DNA of 64,000 nt from Pollutibacter soli (GCA_029269725.1 JARJHS010000015.1:31874-95873); one strand, 5' to 3'. Counted from the stretch's first letter, positions 38,309 to 47,317 are shown. The notes: generated from the sequence alone by a model not told the origin. Made by a program: numbers and translations.

Positions 38309-38713
38309 ATGCATATTAAGAAAGTATCGGTATTTGCGCTCGTTTGTTTTTTGACCACTTCCTTGACTGCACAGATTTCAATGTCTAGTGACAGCGTCAA
38401 CAATGCACTCTGTAGAAAATGGGAGTTTAAGGCAATTATAATGGGTGGACAACGATTGTCTAATATGAATGAAACTGTGATTTACGAATTTCAAAATGAT
38501 GGAACCTTCAAGCGCGTTACCTCAAATGGTAAATCAGAGAAAGGAACATGGGTGTTTAAGCCTGACCAAAAAATTGTTTTGCTGAAACTTAAAAAAACAG
38601 TCTTGCACATTCCCTCACTGACCGATGATGAGCTGATAGTCTCTCCAGGAGAGGGTATAAATGGGGCAGAAAATGGCTTGAGTATGGGTACTGTATTGAA
38701 GCCTTCAAACTAA
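38309..38713 (+). CDS. Cassette 1: exported lipocalin-like protein
   Basis: 134 residues from the ATG at 38309, with a signal peptide ending at SLTAQ. The pattern RKWEFKAIIMGG, YEFQNDGTFKRVTSNGKSEKGTWVF resembles the lipocalin-like (DUF4923/DUF4488) domains of Bacteroidota. Cassette spans 38272-38726; its start GTTGTGTGC is the complement of its end GCACACAAC. It is closest to the integrase, so it should be the most recent insertion if the system works as an integron. Confidence 0.7.
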   Translation: MHIKKVSVFALVCFLTTSLTAQISMSSDSVNNALCRKWEFKAIIMGGQRLSNMNETVIYEFQNDGTFKRVTSNGKSEKGTWVFKPDQKIVLLKLKKTVLHIPSLTDDELIVSPGEGINGAENGLSMGTVLKPSN

Positions 38714-38726
38714 TTGTATCGCACAC

Positions 38727-38895
38727 AACATCAGCTTCACGCAATACGGGCGACAGAATATGCCATCGGCGACAATAGTTCTGACCCAGCGACAGAATCC
38801 CGGCCTTGGCTTTTTAATTTTAAGTTAGTACTTTGTACACGGCCGCCGGGCAGACGGAACATGAAATATCCGTACTGCGTGAAGCCGTCCACGTT
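38727..38895 (+). repeat. Array repeat R1 (divergent type A)
   Basis: 169 bp. Left arm CAGCTTCACGCAATACGG and right arm CCGTACTGCGTGAAGCCG have both changed from the consensus but still pair, including CTTCACGC with GCGTGAAG. No bulged base. Right spacer is TCCAC instead of TGGGC. Confidence 0.85.
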
Positions 38896-38933
38896 GCCTG
38901 CAATTTTGTATGACAGCTACTTCAGCTTCAACT

Positions 38934-39389
38934 ATGACATTAAAATACAAGACAAACTTGAAAAAGCGCATTTTCGCAACTTTGGTAGACTATGCCATTT
39001 ATTTGATTCCTGTATATGCGTATATCATGTTTTTTGGGCAAGACAATAGTGAAGGTGGGAAAACAGTGAGCGGACTTATGGTTTTACCAATTCCACTTAC
39101 ATGGTTTCTTTATTTCGTTGTTGTTGAATCCTGGTTTGGTGCGACACTTGCTCATCAAGGGTTATTTTTAAAAGTGATGACTGTTGACAGGAGAGATATT
39201 GAGTTAGTTCAAGCGTTAAAGCGGCGTTTGCTAGACCCAATAGAAATATTATTTTACGGAATTCCTGCTATAATTGCAATTAAAAATTCAGACAAACATC
39301 AAAGGATTGGAGACATGTGGGCGAAGACAATTGTTGTTGATACGAAGGATCCAGAACAGTATGTTGAAAAACATACCTCAAGCTCTTGA
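38934..39389 (+). CDS. Cassette 2: RDD-family membrane protein
   Basis: 151 residues from ATG 38934 (an in-frame ATG at 38910 is also possible). RIFATLVDYAIYLIPVYAYIM starts the first helix with the R-x(5)-D pattern of the RDD family; further helices follow, and the C-terminus has HQRIGDMWAKTIVV, typical of RDD proteins. Inner membrane, function unknown. Cassette 38893-39404 with ends GTTGCCTGCA and TGCAGGCAAC. Confidence 0.8.
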   Translation: MTLKYKTNLKKRIFATLVDYAIYLIPVYAYIMFFGQDNSEGGKTVSGLMVLPIPLTWFLYFVVVESWFGATLAHQGLFLKVMTVDRRDIELVQALKRRLLDPIEILFYGIPAIIAIKNSDKHQRIGDMWAKTIVVDTKDPEQYVEKHTSSS

Positions 39390-39404
39390 CACAAAACTGC
39401 AGGC

Positions 39405-39574
39405 AACATCGGCCTAGCGCAATACGGGCGACAGAATAAATCCTGATCGACAGTAATTCTAATCGGCGACAGAATCACCGGCCTTGCAGCTTCAGAATAA
39501 AATCAGTAAAATTGTACACGGCCGGCCGGACGACATTAACTTGGAGCCCCGTACTGCGCAAGGCCGTGGGCGTT
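39405..39574 (+). repeat. Array repeat R2 (type A)
   Basis: 170 bp; left arm GGCCTAGCGC has a mismatch instead of a bulge. Centre carries the variant TTGCAGCTTCAGAATAAA also seen in R19. Confidence 0.9.
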
Positions 39575-39989
39575 GTGCGCGGCTATCAAAATCGCGACAG
39601 AAATCATTTTTAGACAGACATTTAATCACTCGAAACTTTTCCTGCTCCGACGTTTCTCACAGTGTAGACTGCATTATAGAATGACTTCTGGACTGACTTC
39701 TAGAATGACTTCCGTATGCGATTGGCAGAGACACCATTGATCGACAGAATATGCACCGCGGCGCGCGACTCTGGTTCGCTGATTCAATTTCCGATGATAT
39801 GAATTGAAAAAGCGTACGAAACTAAAAAGTTTCCTGCAATATAGACTGTAGCATAGAATGACCTCATAGCCTACCGACTAGAATTACTTTTTAGAACGAC
39901 ATCTGTATGTTGCCTATATTGAAGACCGACATTATTTTAATTCGGAAAGAAACTGTTTTACAATTTGCCAGGCCTCAACAGCAGCGCAC
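39575..39989 (+). other. Cassette 3: no ORF, two diverged ~90-bp units
   Basis: No credible gene. Units at 39631-39718 and 39817-39909 share CGAAACT, TTTCCTGC, TAGACTG, ATAGAATGAC and a TGTATG/CGTATG end. Repeated TAGAATGACTTC blocks give a TGAC/CGAC motif about every 12 bases. Confidence 0.7.
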
Positions 39990-40160
39990 AACATCGGCCT
40001 GTGCGCAATACGGGCGACAGAATAAGTCATCGACAGTAGTAATTCTAATCAGCGACAGAATCATCGGCCTTGTCTTTTCAGATTTAAGTTAGTACTATTG
40101 TACACGGCCGACCGGGCGACATTAACACGGAGACCCGTACTGCGCAAGGCCGTGGGCGTT
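39990..40160 (+). repeat. Array repeat R3 (type A)
   Basis: 171 bp, near the type-A consensus; extra G bulge in the left arm (GGCCTGTGCGC against GCGCAAGGCC). Confidence 0.92.
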
Positions 40161-40185
40161 AGCGGCGTCTGATAATTTCATTAAA

Positions 40186-40647
40186 ATGGAAAATGAAGAA
40201 TTTAGATTTGGGTCAGAAAGAATTCTTAGTGTATGGATACTTCATGGAACAGCATTGTTTTTCTTATTGGTTTTTGGCTTGACATCAGGACCTATAGATT
40301 TTGGTAACTATTTGTTGTTTCTGTTTTGGGGTGTAGTCTTTATCCCTCATACCTATCTATACTTTAATCATCTTAAATATGAAAGAGATACCGTCGTAAC
40401 TATTTCTTCCAATCAAATATTTATATCAAAGGGTAACATTTCTAAATCATTTAGCATCGACGACATTTTAGAAGTGCAAGAATACGAGGCATTGAGAATT
40501 CTATGTACGATTATTGTTAAGTGGAAAATTATTGGTAGATATGATGATGTGACAATGTCAAGTATCACTTATTCAAGAACCGCAGCTTGGCGATTTTTCG
40601 GTACAAAAATTAATCGGAAATCATGCTTCTTGCCTACTTTTCCCTAA
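40186..40647 (+). CDS. Cassette 4: membrane protein with PH-like domain
   Basis: 153 residues. Two membrane helices (residues 15-35 and 42-60) are followed by a beta-rich segment TVVTISSNQIFISKGNISKSFSIDDI that looks like a small PH-like domain. Function unknown. Cassette 40158-40654, ends GTTAGCGGC and GCCGCTAAC. Confidence 0.7.
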   Translation: MENEEFRFGSERILSVWILHGTALFFLLVFGLTSGPIDFGNYLLFLFWGVVFIPHTYLYFNHLKYERDTVVTISSNQIFISKGNISKSFSIDDILEVQEYEALRILCTIIVKWKIIGRYDDVTMSSITYSRTAAWRFFGTKINRKSCFLPTFP

Positions 40648-40654
40648 CGCCGCT

Positions 40655-40825
40655 AACATCGGCCTGTGCGCAATACGGGCGACAGAATATATCATCGACA
40701 GCAGTAATTCTAATCGGCGACACAATCACCGGCCTTGTCTTTTCAGATTTAAGTTAGTACTTTGTCGCACGGCCGGCCGGGCGACATTAACACGGAGACC
40801 CGTACTGCGCAAGGCCGTGGGCGTT
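40655..40825 (+). repeat. Array repeat R4 (type A)
   Basis: 171 bp, G bulge; right inner arm reads TTTGTCGCACGGCCGG, as in R18 and R21. Confidence 0.92.
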
Positions 40826-40926
40826 GTGTGCGGCCAATGGGAACATTCCTGTTTTTCGAACAGAAGAAGAACATTTTCTATAGTAAAAACTTAATTAGAT
40901 ATATAGATTTTCAAAACCAGTAGAGT

Positions 40927-41181
40927 TTGATAATTGTAGTAAAAATATTGTGGGCTATCGGATTCATTGCGAAAATGCAACTCCACATTTATATTGCAAA
41001 TAGAAATAATAATCCTTTGGTGTATTCAGGTCAAGCGTCATCATTTCAGCTTTTTTGGTTTTATAAAAAACATGTAGATCCGGAATACACTAAGTTAAAA
41101 CGTCTTTGCAACTATATTCATTTGAGTAATATCATTATGCTTGTAATTATGATTGCTCACAGTGTTATTGAAAGACCTTAA
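40927..41181 (+). CDS. Cassette 5: small membrane protein
   Basis: 84 residues if the TTG at 40927 is used, 68 from the ATG at 40975. Hydrophobic ends (VVKILWAIGFIAKM and NIIMLVIMIAHSV) flank a polar middle. No family recognised. It occupies cassette 40823-41355, ends GTTGTGTGCGGCC and GGCCGCACACAAC (13 nt complementary). Confidence 0.5.
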   Translation: MIIVVKILWAIGFIAKMQLHIYIANRNNNPLVYSGQASSFQLFWFYKKHVDPEYTKLKRLCNYIHLSNIIMLVIMIAHSVIERP

Positions 41182-41355
41182 CAAGATATATCCAGTGACG
41201 TTTATATGAAGTTTTTACTAGCTCTATATTGAGTTTTCCAGAAAATGGATCACGCTCTTAGGTAGTAGATTTTGATTAACAAATTCTGAGACTTTGCGTT
41301 ATGCGAGTAGAATATTAGCTCAAAACAATGTCGTGGAGCATGCAGGGCCGCACAC

Positions 41356-41543
41356 AACATCGTCCTTGCGCAATACGGGCTGACGAATAAATCCTGATCG
41401 ACATTAACACTGATGAGCTGTGGTTCGGGCGACAGGAACACAGATCGGCTTTGGAATATAACATCGACGACATAACTTTACTCAGCTGACGGTCCATGCA
41501 GAAGGAACATGAAATTCCCGTACTGCGCAAGGCCGTGGGCGTT
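41356..41543 (+). repeat. Array repeat R5 (type B)
   Basis: 188 bp. Type B has GGGCTGACGAATAAATCC, GATGAGCTG, GGAACACGGATCGGCTTTGG, and AGACGGAACATGAAATTCCC in place of the type-A middle. Left arm CCTTGCGC pairs without a bulge. Confidence 0.92.
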
Positions 41544-41573
41544 AGCTGCAATACTTTGAAACCTTCATTACAA

Positions 41574-42092
41574 ATGGCTGGATACTATAAAGAAAAAGTA
41601 AAATCAGATATTTTTAGCTTAGGTATATATCAGATTGCGGGTGGTTTAATTGGGATAGTGAAGATCCTGTTTGCATTTTTCGTAAACTTCAGCTTTAATG
41701 GATTGGAAATAATATTCTATGTGATAATGTTGAGTTTTTTTATTTTTTCTGTATTTGCAGGTTTTGCATGCATTAATGGCCGATCCGACGCTTTAAAATT
41801 TTCAAGTCTGAATCAGTATTTTCAGATTCTTAGCTTTTCGATATTAAGCCTATCCTTTTCATACATAGCGGGAGTGTATCTATCGATAAACTTTGATATC
41901 ACTAATTCAACGGAGTTGGACTTGGGATTTGGGTACTCAAAGTTTAGTTTGAGAATAGATGATAAGAATGAGAAAACCTATGTTCATATTAACCTAATTG
42001 CCATTGGTCTTGTTTATTGGATTGATAAGCTTAAGAGTAGAAATCAGAATGACATTGAGTTTGCCGAAAATAATTCGGTAAAAGGATCATAA
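41574..42092 (+). CDS. Cassette 6: four-helix membrane protein
   Basis: 172 residues from the ATG at 41574; the frame runs back through the repeat, but that part is repeat-derived. Four hydrophobic segments (residues 20-40, 43-63, 85-105, 140-155). Function unknown. Cassette 41541-42104 has the longest terminal complementarity in the array: 17 nt, GTTAGCTGCAATACTTT against AAAGTATTGCAGCTAAC. Confidence 0.7.
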   Translation: MAGYYKEKVKSDIFSLGIYQIAGGLIGIVKILFAFFVNFSFNGLEIIFYVIMLSFFIFSVFAGFACINGRSDALKFSSLNQYFQILSFSILSLSFSYIAGVYLSINFDITNSTELDLGFGYSKFSLRIDDKNEKTYVHINLIAIGLVYWIDKLKSRNQNDIEFAENNSVKGS

Positions 42093-42104
42093 AGTATTGC
42101 AGCT

Positions 42105-42276
42105 AACATCGGCCTATGCGCAATACGGGCTGACGAATATATCCTGATCGACAGTAATTCTAATCGACGACAGAATCACCGGCCTTGTCTTTTCAAATTC
42201 AAATCTGTATTATTGTACACGGCCGACCGGGCGACATTAACACGGAGACCCGTACTGCGCAAGGCCGTGGAGCGTT
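42105..42276 (+). repeat. Array repeat R6 (A, with type-B-like left segment)
   Basis: 172 bp. Bulged base is A. Begins like type B (GGGCTGACGAATATATCC) and continues as type A. Right spacer TGGAGC. Confidence 0.9.
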
Positions 42277-42364
42277 ATGCGGCATTAATCCTTCCTGATA
42301 GCAAGTTTGCTGTTTAATTTAAAATACTTACTTTTAACGTTAGTATTGTTGAACTTTTGACAAA

Positions 42365-42646
42365 ATGATCATTTCGTTTGGTAATTCGGACACAGAGAAA
42401 ATTTGGTTAGGACAAAGAGTTAAACGAATTCCAAATGAAATTCAAGAAGTCGGCCGACGGAAACAGAGAATGCTGAATAACTCGACAAATCTGATCGACC
42501 TGAAAGTCCCGCCATCTAACAGACTGGAAAAACTTTCGGGAGATTTGAAAGGTTTTTATAGTATCAGAATTAATGACCAGTGGCGGATCATTTTTAAATG
42601 GACTTCAAACAATGCTAACGAGGTAGAAATTGTAGACTATCATTAA
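42365..42646 (+). CDS. higB: Cassette 7: HigB-type toxin (RelE superfamily)
   Basis: 93 residues. Small basic RelE/ParE-like fold: LIDLKVPPSNRLEKLSGDLKGFYSIRINDQWRIIFKW is the conserved core of HigB mRNA interferases. Toxin first and antitoxin second is the HigBA order. Eleven bases separate it from higA. Expected to cleave mRNA on the ribosome when free of HigA. Confidence 0.88.
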   Translation: MIISFGNSDTEKIWLGQRVKRIPNEIQEVGRRKQRMLNNSTNLIDLKVPPSNRLEKLSGDLKGFYSIRINDQWRIIFKWTSNNANEVEIVDYH

Positions 42647-42656
42647 AGCGACTCAA

Positions 42657-42956
42657 ATGCGACCGTTAAAAAATATACATCCTGGTGAAGTACTGATGGA
42701 AGAGTTTTTGCTTCCATTGGAGATTACTGCTTACAGACTTGCCAAGGAAATCGATATTCCTCAGACGAGACTTTCCGAAATCTTGAAAGGTCGCAGAAGA
42801 ATTACCGCAGACACTGCACTACGACTGAGCAAGTATTTTGGGAACTCAGCGAAATTCTGGCTAGGTCTTCAGGACGACTTTGACATTGAAGAAGAGATGA
42901 CTTCGAAACGTAAGGCACTTGAATCTATAGTGCCTATGAAGATTAACGCCGCATAA
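42657..42956 (+). CDS. higA: Cassette 7: HigA-type antitoxin
   Basis: 99 residues, XRE helix-turn-helix (ITAYRLAKEIDIPQTRLSEILKGRRRITADTALRLSKYFG) with the HPGEVLMEEFL N-terminus of HigA. Neutralises HigB and represses the pair. Its stop codon TAA at 42954-42956 shares two bases with the AAC of repeat R7, so the cassette boundary supplies the stop. Cassette 42274-42954. Confidence 0.9.
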   Translation: MRPLKNIHPGEVLMEEFLLPLEITAYRLAKEIDIPQTRLSEILKGRRRITADTALRLSKYFGNSAKFWLGLQDDFDIEEEMTSKRKALESIVPMKINAA

Positions 42957-43126
42957 CATCGGCCTGTGCGCAATACGGGCTGAAGAATAAATCCTCATCG
43001 ATAGTAATTCTATTGAGCGACAGAATCACCGGCCTTTGCTTTTCAAATTTAAGTAAGTACTATTGTACACGGCCGGCCGGGCAGACGGAACATGAAATTC
43101 CCGAACTGCGCAAGGCCGTGGGCGTT
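42955..43126 (+). repeat. Array repeat R7 (A/B hybrid)
   Basis: 172 bp. Type-A middle but type-B right segment (GCAGACGGAACATGAAATTCCC). G bulge. Confidence 0.9.
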
Positions 43127-43151
43127 GTACGCATTCTGCAATCAACCTGTA

Positions 43152-43418
43152 ATGTTAAAAAGATATTGGATAGTTGTTTTCCCTGAGAATCGATATGGCC
43201 CAAAGAATTTTGGTGTCACAGCTTTTTCTGAAAAGCACGCGCGAGAATTAACTAAGCAACAACTTTTCAAATTAGGTTGGCCATCATTTGACACAGAAAT
43301 TGACAAAGCTGAAATTATTGAAAATGTCGACACACGAATTCTTGACCAGGATCATGTCATTCCAAATATGGGAGTAGCTATCTGGCAAGGCTTGTGGTTT
43401 CCAAATTGTAATTGGTGA
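43152..43418 (+). CDS. Cassette 8: hypothetical protein, 88 aa
   Basis: 88 residues from the ATG at 43152; the frame also runs through the repeat upstream. YWIVVFPENRYGPKNFGVTAFSEKHA then EIIENVDTRILDQDHVIPNMGVAIWQGLWFP looks like a compact alpha/beta protein. Similar sequences occur as cassette-borne hypothetical proteins; no function known. The next gene overlaps or abuts it. Confidence 0.6.
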   Translation: MLKRYWIVVFPENRYGPKNFGVTAFSEKHARELTKQQLFKLGWPSFDTEIDKAEIIENVDTRILDQDHVIPNMGVAIWQGLWFPNCNW

Positions 43419-43423
43419 TCAGT

Positions 43424-43672
43424 ATGACTAAGCAAAATTGGTTTATTGTAATAAGTTTAATACTCGTAGTAACTTCAGGAGTACTCTGCTTTAAAAACCT
43501 TAAAAATTTCCGAAAATCGCTTTATTGGTTGTTGTTTCCGAATATCATTTCTATTTGGTCGAAGAAGATATGGAACAGAGATTTTGAAAATACATTTCGT
43601 TTTGATCTGTTTGTTTTTTTGAGCGTGATATTAGTCGGGATGAACTATTTGATTTTTAGGTTTATTCTTTGA
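43424..43672 (+). CDS. Cassette 8: small two-helix membrane protein
   Basis: 82 residues from ATG 43424, five bases after the preceding stop. Hydrophobic helices at residues 5-22 and 62-80. Function unknown. Cassette 43124-43697 with 13-nt complementary ends (GTTGTACGCATTC, GAATGCGTACAAC). Confidence 0.55.
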   Translation: MTKQNWFIVISLILVVTSGVLCFKNLKNFRKSLYWLLFPNIISIWSKKIWNRDFENTFRFDLFVFLSVILVGMNYLIFRFIL

Positions 43673-43697
43673 CATTAGATGCTTACTGAATGCGTAC

Positions 43698-43885
43698 AAC
43701 ATCGGCCTGTGCGCAATACAGGCTGACGAATAAATCCTGATCCACATTAACACGGATGAGCTGCAGTTCGGGCGACAGGAACACGGATCGGCTTTGGAAT
43801 GTAACTTCAGCTATATATCTTTACTCGGCTGACGTCCGGGCAGACGGAACATGAAATTCCCGTACTGCGCAAGGCCGTGGGCGTT
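43698..43885 (+). repeat. Array repeat R8 (type B)
   Basis: 188 bp, G bulge. Right end adjoins cassette 9. Confidence 0.92.
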
Positions 43886-44220
43886 GCGCGCTACAGAGGC
43901 TGCATCAAATTCAAACCATTTTTTTTCAGCTTTTCATTTCAGATTTCTGAATACTTTCTCGTCGACGTTTACTACAAGCTAGAGCGACAGCAAGATCGAC
44001 CTGGAGATTGACTTAATAGATCGACAGCAACACAACAACGAGAACGACATCCTATATCGACATCTGGATTGCAGAAAGATCGACAGCAAAGAACGACAAC
44101 AGCACAACCTCAAGAGCGACAGAAAGAGCGACATCAAAGAATGACTTCAAGAACGACTACTGTTTTATTCTCTCAGATTTTAGAAAGGTTGCACAATTGC
44201 AAAGACCTTCTGTAGCGCGC
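43886..44220 (+). other. Cassette 9: non-coding, periodic CGAC motif (family 1)
   Basis: 338-bp cassette (43883-44220) starting GTTGCGCGCTACAG and ending CTGTAGCGCGCAAC. Between 44000 and 44160 CGAC/TGAC recurs at 12, 12, 13, 23, 13, 23, 13, 23, 12, 13, 12 bases, usually as GA(N)CGACA. No protein-like frame. Identical in length and, as far as read, in sequence to cassette 12. Confidence 0.8.
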
Positions 44221-44391
44221 AACATCGGCCTGTGCGCAATACGGGCGATAGAATATGTCATCGGCGACAGTAATTCTATTGAGCGACAGAATTGCGGCCT
44301 TTGCTTTTTCAAATTCAAGTTCGTATCATTGTAGCCGGCCGACCAGGCGACATTAACACGGAGACCCGTACTGCGCAAGGCCGTGGGCGTT
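44221..44391 (+). repeat. Array repeat R9 (type A)
   Basis: 171 bp, G bulge; identical to R12. Confidence 0.92.
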
Positions 44392-44447
44392 GTGTGCCAT
44401 TTTTTTTCCTCTCAGCTTTTTTGCTTAATTTTATTTCAAAGCTTTTT

Positions 44448-44633
44448 ATGTCGAAAGAAGAAATTAAAGCGGAGATTAATCGTGTGTTGGATAACTTATC
44501 CGACAAGACTCTCGCAGAGCTTTTGTCTTACCTAAAAGACATTGATAGTAAAAACAACGAATTTCTGAACGTTGGCATTTTAAACAAGATCCTTTCTGAA
44601 GACAAATCATTACTCGCAAAACTTGCCAAATGA
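44448..44633 (+). CDS. Cassette 10: antitoxin partner of Doc-like toxin
   Basis: 61 residues from ATG 44448, helical and charged (KEEIKAEINRVLDNLSDKTLAELLSYLKDID). Its stop overlaps the toxin start by four bases (ATGA), a tight coupling. Not a clear Phd/AbrB protein; assigned as antitoxin from size and position. Confidence 0.65.
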   Translation: MSKEEIKAEINRVLDNLSDKTLAELLSYLKDIDSKNNEFLNVGILNKILSEDKSLLAKLAK

Positions 44634-45001
44634 TTTCTGTCCAGGACGTTGAACAAATCCATCAAGTATTAATTTCAAAATTCGGCGGGTCCCAAGGCAT
44701 CAGAGACAGACAAGCATTGGAGTCAGCGCTTTCGAGACCATTTCAAACTTTCGATGGAATTGATTTGTATCCGGATGTAATTACGAAAGGTGCATCTTTG
44801 CTTGAGAGCATATTAATTAACCATCCATTTGTAGACGGTAACAAAAGGACAGCATACGTTGTACTTAGAGTGTTTCTTCTAATAAATGGCAAAGACATTC
44901 ATGATTCCGAAGATAATAAGTATGAACTTATCATCAATGTCGCATCTGGTGTGGCAAAGTTTGACGAAATAGTTAAGTGGTTGCGTCGGACAGTTTTCTA
45001 A
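44630..45001 (+). CDS. doc: Cassette 10: death-on-curing (Doc/Fic) toxin
   Basis: 123 residues. Fic motif NHPFVDGNKRTAYVVLRVFL near residues 63-82 with the catalytic His and phosphate-binding GNKR. Doc proteins phosphorylate EF-Tu. Full length for the family. Cassette 44389-45012 with 15-nt complementary ends. Confidence 0.88.
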   Translation: MISVQDVEQIHQVLISKFGGSQGIRDRQALESALSRPFQTFDGIDLYPDVITKGASLLESILINHPFVDGNKRTAYVVLRVFLLINGKDIHDSEDNKYELIINVASGVAKFDEIVKWLRRTVF

Positions 45002-45012
45002 AAATGGCACAC

Positions 45013-45200
45013 AACATCGGCCTGGCGCAATACGGGCTGACGAATATATCCTCATCGACATGAACACGGATGAGCTTCAGTTCCAGGCGACAGGAACACG
45101 GATCGGCTTTGGAATATAACATCGACAACATAACTTTACTCAGCTGACAGTCCAGGCAGACGGAACATGAATTCCCGTACTGCGCAAGGCCGTGGGCGTT
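45013..45200 (+). repeat. Array repeat R10 (type B)
   Basis: 188 bp. GGCCTGGCGC gives a mismatch rather than a bulge. Confidence 0.92.
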
Positions 45201-45239
45201 GTGCGCAAATTTAACTAGAGTCTTCCATCACAGAGCAGA

Positions 45240-45731
45240 ATGATGATCAAAATAAATTTCAGATCTATTCTTGTATTGGTTTTGACATCTATATTAATAA
45301 CCGGTTGCGAACCTAATCGTGAGAAAAAATTGATGAAATTGGCGATCGATAATATAAAGTCAAATGATATTAAAGCCTTAAAAGCAATTGTGCACTTTCA
45401 GGCTGACATGCCTGCGACATTCGGAGAATACGATCTAACTCAAATGAGTTCCGTCATTTCTACTTGTTATCAACAGATTCTCAAAGAAATCGATAATTCC
45501 ACTGCGAAAACGACGACTTTGCCAGATGGTTCAGTTGAAGATACTTTCCTGATTTATCTAGACAAGACATGTTATGATACAGCATCTTTAAAAAGTCCCT
45601 TTTTTCGATTTAGGTTTTTGCACCCTCTAGGCCTAAAAAAGATTACATCATTTACTTTTGAACGCGAGGAGCTGAAATTTAAGGTGTCAGATTCACTTCC
45701 GAGTGGTATAGAGAAACTAATTGATAATTAA
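45240..45731 (+). CDS. Cassette 11: lipoprotein of unknown function
   Basis: 163 residues. Signal peptide with lipobox ILITGCEP. The rest is alpha/beta with no recognised family. Cassette 45198-45800; ends GTTGTGCGCAAAT and ATTTGCGCACAAC. Confidence 0.7.
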   Translation: MMIKINFRSILVLVLTSILITGCEPNREKKLMKLAIDNIKSNDIKALKAIVHFQADMPATFGEYDLTQMSSVISTCYQQILKEIDNSTAKTTTLPDGSVEDTFLIYLDKTCYDTASLKSPFFRFRFLHPLGLKKITSFTFEREELKFKVSDSLPSGIEKLIDN

Positions 45732-45800
45732 AGACACAGCGAATTTGAGCAATTATTTATGATATTAAGTTTTGCCCGGGTAGCCCTACTATTTGCGCAC

Positions 45801-45989
45801 AACATCGGCCTGGCGCAATACGGGCAGACGAATATATCCTGATCGACATTAACACAGATGAGCTTCAGTTCCGGGCGACAGGAACTTTGATCGACTTTGG
45901 AATATAATATCGACAATATATCTTTACTCGGCTGACGGTCCCGGCAGACGGAACATGAAATTCCCGTACTGCGCAAGGCCGTGGGCGTT
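45801..45989 (+). repeat. Array repeat R11 (type B)
   Basis: 189 bp; GGCCTGGCGC mismatch form, as in R10. Confidence 0.92.
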
Positions 45990-46324
45990 GCGCGCTACAG
46001 AGGCTGCATCAAATTCAAACCATTTTTTTTCAGCTTTTCATTTCAGATTTCTGAATACTTTCTCGTCGACGTTTACTACAAGCTAGAGCGACAGCAAGAT
46101 CGACCTGGAGATTGACTTAATAGATCGACAGCAACACAACAACGAGAACGACATCCTATATCGACATCTGGATTGCAGAAAGATCGACAGCAAAGAACGA
46201 CAACAGCACAACCTCAAGAGCGACAGAAAGAGCGACATCAAAGAATGACTTCAAGAACGACTACTGTTTTATTCTCTCAGATTTTAGAAAGGTTGCACAA
46301 TTGCAAAGACCTTCTGTAGCGCGC
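45990..46324 (+). other. Cassette 12: duplicate of cassette 9 (family 1)
   Basis: 338-bp cassette (45987-46324), the same length as cassette 9 and reading the same throughout. The following repeat R12 also equals R9, so cassette plus repeat were copied as a unit of about 510 bp. Confidence 0.85.
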
Positions 46325-46495
46325 AACATCGGCCTGTGCGCAATACGGGCGATAGAATATGTCATCGGCGACAGTAATTCTATTGAGCGACAGAATTGCG
46401 GCCTTTGCTTTTTCAAATTCAAGTTCGTATCATTGTAGCCGGCCGACCAGGCGACATTAACACGGAGACCCGTACTGCGCAAGGCCGTGGGCGTT
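46325..46495 (+). repeat. Array repeat R12 (type A)
   Basis: 171 bp, identical to R9, G bulge. Confidence 0.92.
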
Positions 46496-46534
46496 GTGTG
46501 CCATTTTACCTTTAATTTCCCACCTGCAAGCAAA

Positions 46535-47119
46535 ATGACAATAGACGTAGAATTTGGAAGAGAAAATAGAAATGCACTTTTATTAAACTCAACTTCAGCC
46601 GACGATTATGTAGCTTCCAGGTGTTGTTTTTTAAATGGACTAATCGGACAGGGATATATTCTTGGAGAGCAAGCGATAGAAAAAGTTTTAAAATCCGCAA
46701 TCCTACTTATCGATAAAAATATAAATGTTAGAAGTAAAAAGCAGTTTGGCATTCACAATATTGAACAGTTGATTATTCATTTTGGATCGGTTGCGAATGT
46801 TGATTGCCAGAGGTTCTTTAGTATGGCACAAAAATTAACAGAGGCGTATGAGTTATTAAGATATCCAGACAACAAAATTAAAGTGCCCGGTTCGTCATAC
46901 CATTTTACACCGAAATTTATTTCGGAAGTTGATGAAGTATACATTTTCGTTGCAGAAAAACTTAATATTCCAGACAATGTAAAATATCGTACTGGGATTT
47001 TCCGAATGTTATTTATGAGTTCCGTTGAACGTACAAAGTATTGGTTACAACTGGACAATTCAATTTTAAAGTCAAAGTTGCGTGACTGGAATGCAGAGTT
47101 CATTCGATTCAAACAGTAA
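46535..47119 (+). CDS. Cassette 13: HEPN-like helical protein
   Basis: 194 residues from ATG 46535. Mostly helical; ASRCCFLNGLIGQGYILGEQAIEKVLKSAIL followed by FGIHNIEQLIIHFGSV resembles the HEPN fold, used for nucleotide or RNA binding and often for RNase toxins. The canonical R-x(4-6)-H motif is not clear, so activity is uncertain. No antitoxin partner in the same cassette. Cassette 46493-47129. Confidence 0.55.
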   Translation: MTIDVEFGRENRNALLLNSTSADDYVASRCCFLNGLIGQGYILGEQAIEKVLKSAILLIDKNINVRSKKQFGIHNIEQLIIHFGSVANVDCQRFFSMAQKLTEAYELLRYPDNKIKVPGSSYHFTPKFISEVDEVYIFVAEKLNIPDNVKYRTGIFRMLFMSSVERTKYWLQLDNSILKSKLRDWNAEFIRFKQ

Positions 47120-47129
47120 AACGGCACAC

Positions 47130-47317
47130 AACATCGGCCTATGCGCAATACGGGCAGACGAACATATCCTGATCGACATTAACACGGATGAGCTGCAGTT
47201 CCGGCGACAGGAACACGGATCGGCTTTGGAATATAACATCGACAATATATCTTTACTCAGCTGACGTCCCAGCAGACGGAACATGAAATTCCCGTACTGC
47301 GCAAGGCCGTGGGCGTT
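47130..47317 (+). repeat. Array repeat R13 (type B)
   Basis: 188 bp, bulged base A. Confidence 0.92.
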
